Below are positions 1 to 4,589 of a stretch of 6,430 nt of DNA, piece by piece. The position numbers and the translations under genes are program-made. Source of the DNA: Rubrivirga sp. (lineage in GTDB: Bacteria > Bacteroidota > Rhodothermia > Rhodothermales > Rubricoccaceae); NCBI GenBank assembly GCA_012269805.1, contig JAAXJP010000371.1, positions 1 through 6,430 of the forward strand, read 5' to 3'. Every line of letters begins with the position of its first letter. The stretch's first letter is position 1. The notes beneath the pieces are model-generated. The model saw only the letters and a list, made by a program, of their open reading frames with translations, had not been told where the DNA came from and did not search any database.

Positions 1-1
1 C

Positions 2-28
2 CCGCCGCACGGCGCCCGGGGCGGGTAG
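2..28 (+). CDS. Possible C-terminal end of an upstream gene, perhaps the cognate response regulator (partial)
   Basis: The frame beginning at base 2 reads PPHGARGG and stops at a TAG (26-28), one base before the kinase ATG at 30. OmpR-type response-regulator genes commonly end right at the start of their partner kinase gene, so this could be such a 3' end. Eight residues carry no family signal, and other frames here are also open to the window edge, so the identity is inferred from context only. Confidence 0.3.
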   Translation, partial: PPHGARGG

Positions 29-29
29 G

Positions 30-1478
30 ATGCGCCTACTTGCTTTCTGCCCCAATTCGCCGCTCCCCCCGCTCCCGATCTCGGCCCGGCTCGCGCTGTG
101 GTACGCGCTCACGCTGCTCCTGCTGCTCAGCGCGTTCGCCGTGTTCTGCTACGTCGGGTTCCACGCCGCCGCGCACCGCTCGTTCGACCGGCACCTCGAC
201 CACGAACTCGAGGCCGTCGTCCCCCTCCTGGCCGTCGGCGAGGGCGGCGTCGACGCGGACGCGCTCGCCTCGACGGCGGCCGTCGCGACGCGGCTAGACG
301 GGCCGAACGCGACGTTCGTCCGCGTGCTGACGCCCGACGGCGACGTGGCCTTCGCCTCCCAGAACGTGCGCGGGCGGCCCCCACTCGGCGTCGCGCTCCC
401 CGAGGGCGGCGACGCGCTCCGGGCGAGCCGGGAGTGGGCGGGCGAGCCGCTCCGGTCGCTCGTCGAGCCGCTCCGGGCGCCGTCCGGCGCGCTCGCGGGC
501 TACGTCGAGGTCTCGGGCGTCGAGTGGAGCCGGCACCGCGAGCTCCGCGACCTCGGCCGGACGCTGGCGCTCGGCGTGGCGCTCGGCGTGTTGTTCGCGC
601 TGGGGGCCGGGTGGTGGCTCGCGCGTCGGGCGCTCCGCCCGGTCGCCGTGCTGACCGACGCGGCCGGGCGGCTCGCGGCCGACGGCGGCCGACTCGGCGG
701 GCGGCTCCCGTCAGACTTCGAGACGCGCGACGAGCTGACGGACCTGGCCGAGACGTTCAACGGGCTCCTCGCCCGCCTCGAAGCGTCGGTCGCGAGGGAA
801 CGGCGGTTCACCGCGAACGCGGCCCACGAGCTCCTGACGCCGCTCGCGACGCTCCGGAGCGAGGCCGAGGTCGCGCTCCGCCGAGAGCGCGAGCCCGAGG
901 CCTACCGCGAGACGCTGGGCCGGGTCGTCGAGGACGTGGCCGAGATGACGGGGACGGTCCAGGGCCTCCTCCACCTCGCCCGGGCCGAGTCGCTCGAGAA
1001 GACGCCCGACGCCCGGCTCGACCTCGGCGCGCTCGTCCGCCAGCGTGCCGGGCGGCTCCGGCCCGAGGCCGCCGCGCGCGGGCTCGCGCTCGACGTGTCG
1101 GCCGAGCCCGGCGTCCGGCTCGCGGCCGAGGCCGCCCCGCTCGCCGAGGTCGTCGACAACCTGGTCGGGAACGCCGTCAAGTACACGCCCGAGGGCGGGC
1201 GGGTCTCGGTCCGGCTGGGGCACGTCGGCGGGTCGGCCCGGCTCGAGGTCGAGGACACGGGCGCCGGGTTCGACGAGGCCACGTGCGAGCGGCTGTTCGA
1301 CCGGTTCTTCCGGGCCGACACGCCCGAAGTCCAGGCCGAGCCGGGGAGCGGGCTCGGCCTCGCCATCGTCAAGGCCATCGTCGAGGGGTACGGCGGGTCG
1401 GTCGGGTGCGCCAGCCCCGGCCCCGGCCTTGGCGCGACGTTCTGGGTCCTCCTCCCCTGCCTGCACGGGTCGGACTGA
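30..1478 (+). CDS. Two-component sensor histidine kinase, two-TM with HAMP domain
   Basis: Membrane sensor kinase that should autophosphorylate on a histidine and pass the phosphate to a response regulator, probably encoded just upstream. TM1 lies at about residues 19-44, a periplasmic sensor region at 45-175, TM2 at 176-197 and HAMP at about 198-251 (ALRPV at its start). The HisKA H-box is FTANAAHELLTPL with H266 as phospho-acceptor. The ATPase domain has an N-box (DNLVGNAVKYTP, N377/N381), G1 (DTGAGF, 409-414), F-box (LFDRFFRAD) and G2 (GSGLGLAIVKAIVE). At 482 aa it is a normal length and resembles the CusS/heavy-metal-sensor-like group, but the signal sensed cannot be read from sequence. 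The H-box has Leu269 where HELRTPL kinases have Arg. The start at 30 is the first ATG; the frame stays open upstream to the window edge, but TM1 is already complete. The first codons (CTA CTT GCT, then AAT) are less GC-rich than the rest. Confidence 0.93.
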   Translation: MRLLAFCPNSPLPPLPISARLALWYALTLLLLLSAFAVFCYVGFHAAAHRSFDRHLDHELEAVVPLLAVGEGGVDADALASTAAVATRLDGPNATFVRVLTPDGDVAFASQNVRGRPPLGVALPEGGDALRASREWAGEPLRSLVEPLRAPSGALAGYVEVSGVEWSRHRELRDLGRTLALGVALGVLFALGAGWWLARRALRPVAVLTDAAGRLAADGGRLGGRLPSDFETRDELTDLAETFNGLLARLEASVARERRFTANAAHELLTPLATLRSEAEVALRREREPEAYRETLGRVVEDVAEMTGTVQGLLHLARAESLEKTPDARLDLGALVRQRAGRLRPEAAARGLALDVSAEPGVRLAAEAAPLAEVVDNLVGNAVKYTPEGGRVSVRLGHVGGSARLEVEDTGAGFDEATCERLFDRFFRADTPEVQAEPGSGLGLAIVKAIVEGYGGSVGCASPGPGLGATFWVLLPCLHGSD

Positions 1479-1508
1479 CCGGCGCTGGCCCGTCTCGCCC
1501 CGACCGCC

Positions 1509-1524
1509 CACCGGCGGGCCGGTG
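1509..1524 (+). terminator. GC-rich hairpin 31 bp after the kinase stop; possible transcript end
   Basis: CACCGG, CGGG, CCGGTG form a perfect 6-bp stem with a 4-nt loop (7 bp if the inner C-G pair is counted). It sits just downstream of the kinase stop codon. No T-run follows, so it does not meet the classical intrinsic-terminator pattern. In DNA this GC-rich, such stems also arise by chance. It may mark the 3' end of the kinase transcript. Confidence 0.3.
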
Positions 1525-1641
1525 CGTCGCGCGCGGGAGCCCGGGCGCGCGGCGTCGGGCGCCCGGAGGGAGGGTCGCATCGTGAGGGCTGGGGATGGAG
1601 CGCGCGGGCCAGGCCACTGACGAGTCGCTAACTGGCCGCCT

Positions 1642-1668
1642 GGGACGCCGCCGGGGACGCCGCCGGGG
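1642..1668. repeat. Tandem 12-bp direct repeat, 2.25 copies
   Basis: GGGACGCCGCCG occurs at 1642-1653 and again exactly at 1654-1665, followed by a further GGG. It lies in non-coding DNA about 130 bp upstream of the rhodopsin start. No function can be assigned; slippage in G/C-rich sequence is the simplest origin. Confidence 0.8.
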
Positions 1669-1711
1669 CGAGGCCGCCCAGGGCCCGCGCTCGGGAAGAC
1701 CATGATCCAAG

Positions 1712-1737
1712 TCAACCTGAGCGCATTTTCAGGTTGA
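1712..1737. promoter_or_regulatory. Perfect 9-bp inverted repeat upstream of rhodopsin; candidate operator
   Basis: TCAACCTGA at 1712-1720 and TCAGGTTGA at 1729-1737 are exact reverse complements separated by 8 nt (GCGCATTT). The repeat ends 58 bp before the rhodopsin ATG, in the least GC-rich part of the intergenic region, which is where a promoter and operator would be expected. As RNA it could also fold into a 9-bp stem with an 8-nt loop. No T-run follows on either strand, so a terminator is unlikely. Which regulator might bind is unknown. Confidence 0.55.
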
Positions 1738-1795
1738 GGACGAGACGCGACAGGGATGGGCTCAGTAGCTATGTGCCTCCCCTCTCCACTCCCCC

Positions 1796-2533
1796 ATGAC
1801 TGCGGCGACTTGGTACTGGATCGGCACGGCGGCGATGGCGCTCGGCTCCGTGCTCTTCGGGGTCGGCGCGGCGAAGGCCGATCACCGGCCCCGCGAGATC
1901 CTCTACACGCTGAACTTCTTCATCTGCCTGGTCGCCTTCGCCCTCTACCTCACGATGGCGATGGGGTACGGCGCCTACGTCTCGGCCGACGGGACGCGGA
2001 CGACGTGGGTCCGCTACGCGACGTGGTTCCTGACGACGCCGCTGCTGCTCCTCGACCTCACGCTCGTCGCGTCGAGCCGGAACGTGCTGGCGGCCCAGCT
2101 CATCGGGGCCAACGCTTTCATGATCGGGACCGGGTTCATCGCGACCGTGCTCCCCGAGGACGCGACGGCCATCACGTGGTACCTCGTCTCGTGCGGGGCC
2201 TACCTCGCCATCGCCTACATGCTCCTCGGGCCGTACCGGCGGAGCGCCGTCGCGGCCCACCCCCAGTCGGCGGGCGCGTTCAGGCGGCTCGTGGGCGTCC
2301 ACGTGTTCCTGTGGACGATGTACCCGCTCGTCTGGATCCTCAGCCCCGAGGGGCTAGACGTGGTCGGCGACGCCTGGGAGGCCGGGCTGTTCACGGTCCT
2401 CGACGTCGTCGCGAAGGTCGGGTTCGGGTTCCTGGCGCTGAGCACGCTCTCGACCGTGATGCGGAACCGTGAGTTCTTGGGCGACGAGGCCGTCCCGGAG
2501 CGGACGACGGTCCCGCGCCGCCCCCTCGCCTGA
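1796..2533 (+). CDS. Microbial (type I) rhodopsin, halorhodopsin-like, predicted light-driven inward chloride pump
   Basis: Seven-helix retinal protein of the inner membrane, 245 aa, similar in layout to bacteriorhodopsin. Helix G has LDVVAKVGFG with Schiff-base K207 and D203 (bacteriorhodopsin K216 and D212). Helix C is RYATWFLTTPLLLLDL with R73 (R82), T76 where the D85 counter-ion would be, T80 (T89) and D87 (D96), giving a T-T-D triad. Helix F has W173, Y176, P177 and W180; helix D has IGANAFMIGTG with N106 at the D115 place. Replacement of the Asp counter-ion by Thr is the hallmark of halorhodopsins; D87 is kept as in cyanobacterial TSD chloride pumps. From memory, Rubricoccus marinus RmHR is a characterised bacterial relative. 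The ATG at 1796 starts shortly before helix A; a CT-rich stretch, not a Shine-Dalgarno, precedes it. It is the first gene of the five-gene cluster. No retinal-synthesis gene lies in the window. A sensory role or another anion remains possible. Confidence 0.93.
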   Translation: MTAATWYWIGTAAMALGSVLFGVGAAKADHRPREILYTLNFFICLVAFALYLTMAMGYGAYVSADGTRTTWVRYATWFLTTPLLLLDLTLVASSRNVLAAQLIGANAFMIGTGFIATVLPEDATAITWYLVSCGAYLAIAYMLLGPYRRSAVAAHPQSAGAFRRLVGVHVFLWTMYPLVWILSPEGLDVVGDAWEAGLFTVLDVVAKVGFGFLALSTLSTVMRNREFLGDEAVPERTTVPRRPLA

Positions 2534-2544
2534 CGCCCGCCCCG

Positions 2545-3336
2545 ATGTGTGCCCGTCTACACGCTGCCCCTCGCGCGAGCGCCGCGCCCGGCGCCCCTCT
2601 TGCCGCCCGCTGGCGGGGGTCCGTGGCGGCCCTGCTGCTCGCCGCCCTGGCGCTCTCCCCCCAATCCGCGGCCCAAGACGACGGGTGCGGCGGGCTGCTC
2701 TGCACGCCCTCGGTCACGTTCGAGCCGAGCGTGGCGGTGGGCAACGCCTTCGGCGGGCCTCGCGTGCGCGACCTCGCGACGGGCGAGGTCCGCGAGCTGG
2801 ACCCCGACGCCCAGGTGCTCCTGGTCGCCACCGTCGCCGTGCCGACGCGGCTGCCCCGGACGTCGCTCGGGCTCCAGGTTCTCTGGACGCCGTTCGCCGA
2901 CACCGACTCGAACCCGTTCACGGGGTACAGCGCGGAGTCGCTCGGCGAGGGCGCCGTGGCCGCGAACGCCCCGTTGGTCGAGGTCTCCCTCGACCTCGCG
3001 CTCGTGGAGCGGGCACAGCTCGGCGGCTGGGCCGCCGTGGGCCTCGGCGTGGTCGACCAGTTCGGCCCGGCCGCCCGGCCCGACGACGACGGCACCTACG
3101 TCCAGCGGTTCAACCTCGAGCTCGCCGCGACGGGCTACCCGCTCGCGGGCCTGCCGGAGGGGCGGCCGGGGGCCTCCTTCCTCCGCGACGTCGGCGTGTA
3201 CGTCCTGCTGGACTACCTGACGGGTCTCCCGGACGCGGGCGACGAGGTCCCCCGCGGCGGCCGGCTCTACCTCGACGACGCGAGCCCGTGGTCCGTCATC
3301 GGCGGCGTCGTCATCCCCCTCGCCCCGAACCTCTAG
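2545..3336 (+). CDS. Exported protein of unknown function, probable outer-membrane beta-barrel
   Basis: 263 aa with an N-terminal export signal: basic stretch to R24, hydrophobic core at about 26-38 (VAALLLAALALS) and likely cleavage near SAAQ-DD (residue 43 or 44). The mature part opens with a cysteine pair (C48, C53, in CGGLLCTPS). It then consists of alternating polar/hydrophobic strands broken by short Asp/Gly/Pro loops, for example VLLVATVAVP, LGLQVLWTPF, LVEVSLDLALV, WAAVGLGVV and FNLELAATGYPL, ending with a strand IGGVVIPLAPNL. This pattern suggests a small outer-membrane barrel, but the C-terminal residue is Leu rather than the usual Phe. I do not recognise a named family. It begins 11 bp after the rhodopsin stop and ends 4 bp before the next gene, so it is probably co-transcribed. 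The n-region is rather long; a GTG at Val27 would remove the basic part, so I keep the ATG at 2545. Confidence 0.8.
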   Translation: MCARLHAAPRASAAPGAPLAARWRGSVAALLLAALALSPQSAAQDDGCGGLLCTPSVTFEPSVAVGNAFGGPRVRDLATGEVRELDPDAQVLLVATVAVPTRLPRTSLGLQVLWTPFADTDSNPFTGYSAESLGEGAVAANAPLVEVSLDLALVERAQLGGWAAVGLGVVDQFGPAARPDDDGTYVQRFNLELAATGYPLAGLPEGRPGASFLRDVGVYVLLDYLTGLPDAGDEVPRGGRLYLDDASPWSVIGGVVIPLAPNL

Positions 3337-3340
3337 TCCC

Positions 3341-3673
3341 ATGCATCCCGAAACCGCCGAGGGCTGGGTCCTCGACATCGCCTGCCTCCGGAAGTACCCG
3401 CGTGACGAGTACGCCGAGCGCGCCCGCGCGCACACGACGGCGTGCTCCCAGATGGGCCACTGCATCGAGAGCGGCTACGCACTCGTCGACGCCGACGGCC
3501 GGGTGACGCTCTTGGACCCCAAGGCCACGGCCCCCGTGCTCGACGCGCTCCGCCGCTCGGACCGCGAGGCGGGCGTGTGGCTCCGCGTCCGCCGCGAGCC
3601 CGACGACGGCGCGCTGGCGACGGTCGAGGTCACCGAGGCGCCCTCCCCTCTTTCCTCCACCTCCGATGCCTAG
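3341..3673 (+). CDS. Small conserved-looking three-cysteine protein of unknown function
   Basis: 110 aa, no signal peptide and no membrane segment. It has three cysteines (C15, C35, C41) and nearby H31 and H40 in a layout WVLDIAC..., TTACSQMGHC, IESGYALVDADGR, VTLLD. The order Gly-hydrophobic-x-x-D-x-x-Cys, then a Cys pair, then SGYxLxxxDGR and a Leu-Asp turn resembles, from memory, small periplasmic proteins of unknown function seen in Acidobacteria and Bacteroidota, which normally carry a signal peptide. Here the in-frame sequence upstream (3221-3340) has no alternative start, so this copy appears cytoplasmic unless exported another way. The Cys/His set could bind a metal or form disulfides; this is inference. 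It starts 4 bp after the preceding stop, and its TAG lies within the start of the next gene (8-bp overlap), which implies translational coupling to the dehydrogenase subunit. Confidence 0.78.
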   Translation: MHPETAEGWVLDIACLRKYPRDEYAERARAHTTACSQMGHCIESGYALVDADGRVTLLDPKATAPVLDALRRSDREAGVWLRVRREPDDGALATVEVTEAPSPLSSTSDA

Positions 3674-4553
3674 ACCCGACTCCCGCCGTTCGTTCCTCAA
3701 GTCCATGGGCGTGCTCGGCGCCGGCGCGGCCGTGGCGGTCGTGCCCGCCGAGGCCGCGCCGCGCCCCAAGCGCCGCGCCCGCGGCGGCGCGCTCGGCGAG
3801 GACCAAGCCTACGTGTTCCTGACCGAGCCCGAGGCCGCCTTCGTCGAGGCCGCGGTCGCGCGGCTCATCCCGGCCGACGAGCTGGGGCCGGGCGCGAAGG
3901 AGGCCGGCGTGGCCTACTTCATCGACGGCCAGCTCGACGGGGCCTACGGGGCGTTCGCCAAGAACTACGGCCAGGGGCCGTGGGCCGTCGGCACGCCCGA
4001 GCAGGGCTACCAGCTCCGGCTGGCGCCGCGCGAGGTGTACCGCCTCTCGATGCGCGAGATCGACGACTACTGGGTCCGGCGGACCGGCCTCCCGTTCGCC
4101 GAGATCGGCCCCGTGCTCCAAGACGAGTTCCTCCACGACCTCGAAGCCGGGGACGTCCACCTGGCCGGCGTGCCCGACGCCGTGCTAGCGCGGTTCTGGG
4201 AGCTGCTCCACGCCAACACCGTCGAGGGCTACTTCGCCGACCCGGCCTACGGCGGCAACGCCGACATGGCGGCCTGGACGATGATCGGGTTCCCCGGCGT
4301 GGTGGGCGAGTACGAAGACATCATCGAGGACTACGGCGTCGACCACGCGCCCGGCCCGACGAGCCTGGCCCAGGTGCAGCAGGGCGAGGTGAGCATGGGC
4401 CACGGGCACGACCACGGCGGCGGGCCGAAGGGGATGGCGACGATCACGCCCCAGCCCCGCGACGACGGTCATGGGGACGGTGGCGACGGCCACGACGACT
4501 CAGACGGCGGCGGCGGGCACGACGGCGGCCACTCCCACGACGGCGGCCACTGA
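3666..4553 (+). CDS. Gluconate 2-dehydrogenase subunit 3 family protein with Tat signal and His-rich tail
   Basis: Small partner subunit of a membrane or periplasmic FAD-dependent dehydrogenase. The N-terminus has a twin-arginine signal, SRRSFLK at 6-12, followed by VLGAGAAVAVVPAEA, so it is exported folded. Residues about 50-215 match the Gluconate_2-dh3 pattern: FLTEPEAAFVEAAVARLIPAD, then YGQGPW, GYQLRLAPREVYR, FWELLHANTVEGYFADP, AYGGNADMAAW and IGFPG. The last 50 residues are unusual: nine His (246, 248, 250, 269, 276, 285, 289, 291, 295) among Gly and Asp, ending HDGGHSHDGGH, a likely metal-binding and disordered extension. The ATG at 3666 overlaps the end of the small cysteine gene by 8 bp. 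The flavoprotein gene follows after 36 bp. The subunit probably stabilises the flavoprotein and carries it across the membrane. I am confident of the family; the true substrate is unknown. Confidence 0.92.
   Translation: MPRPDSRRSFLKSMGVLGAGAAVAVVPAEAAPRPKRRARGGALGEDQAYVFLTEPEAAFVEAAVARLIPADELGPGAKEAGVAYFIDGQLDGAYGAFAKNYGQGPWAVGTPEQGYQLRLAPREVYRLSMREIDDYWVRRTGLPFAEIGPVLQDEFLHDLEAGDVHLAGVPDAVLARFWELLHANTVEGYFADPAYGGNADMAAWTMIGFPGVVGEYEDIIEDYGVDHAPGPTSLAQVQQGEVSMGHGHDHGGGPKGMATITPQPRDDGHGDGGDGHDDSDGGGGHDGGHSHDGGH
4518..4551 (+). repeat. Two 16-bp direct repeats encoding the end of the His-rich tail
   Basis: CACGACGGCGGCCACT is present at 4518-4533 and again identically at 4536-4551, an 18-bp (six-codon) period. 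It encodes the duplicated HDGGH units at the C-terminus. The final T of the second copy belongs to the TGA stop. Slippage or duplication here would lengthen or shorten the tail without a frameshift. Confidence 0.85.
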
Positions 4554-4589
4554 CCGCCCTCCCCCCTTACACTTCAGACCTTTCCCCTC
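4554..4589 (+). other. 36-bp pyrimidine-rich spacer before the GMC gene
   Basis: The spacer is dominated by C and T (CCTCCCCCC, then TTACACTTCAGACC, then TTTCCCCTC directly before the ATG). No purine-rich Shine-Dalgarno is present and no hairpin is seen. The short gap supports co-transcription with subunit 3. The same kind of CT tract precedes the ATGs at 1796 and 3666. Confidence 0.5.

Larger units (their letters stand above)
1479..1795. other. 317-bp intergenic region between the kinase and the rhodopsin cluster
   Basis: No convincing gene is seen on either strand; the open frames that cross it are G/C-driven shadows of the flanking genes. The first two thirds is GC-rich and can form several stems, for example GGCCAG at 1607-1612 with CTGGCC at 1632-1637. 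The last 110 bp is visibly richer in A/T and contains the inverted repeat at 1712-1737, so the rhodopsin promoter most likely lies there. I could not identify a convincing -35/-10 pair. TAGCTATG at 1766-1773 is one mismatch from the Bacteroidota -7 motif TAnnTTTG, but it lacks a TTTG element at the right distance. Confidence 0.6.

Noticed and set aside
98..1585. Open frame in another + frame through the kinase (495 codons)
   Set aside because: The product is almost only Arg, Pro, Gly and Ala with no motif; the frame from 30 has every histidine-kinase box.
711..1715. Antisense frame covering the kinase and the following spacer
   Set aside because: Low-complexity Arg/Pro/Gly translation with no recognisable family; explained by high GC suppressing stop codons.
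1712..1737. Inverted repeat read as a rho-independent terminator of the kinase transcript
   Set aside because: No T-run follows on either strand and it lies over 230 bp from the kinase stop; an operator or leader stem is more likely.
1726..1773. Sigma-70 or Bacteroidota-type promoter elements (TTGAGG at 1734, TAGCTATG at 1766)
   Set aside because: The spacing between them (26 nt) fits neither promoter class, and no TTTG lies at the proper distance upstream of TAGCTATG.
1479..1795. tRNA, small RNA gene or CRISPR array in the intergenic region
   Set aside because: No cloverleaf-like arms, no regularly spaced repeats with unique spacers, and only short GC stems expected for this composition.
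1756..2472. Earlier ATG at 1756 as a possible rhodopsin start
   Set aside because: It is in a different frame and gives an Arg-rich shadow; only the frame from 1796 encodes the seven helices.
1796..2533. Rhodopsin as a proton pump (DTE/DTD), sodium pump (NDQ) or marine NTQ chloride pump
   Set aside because: The triad is T-T-D, with Thr at the counter-ion position, which fits none of these and is nearest to the halorhodopsin type.
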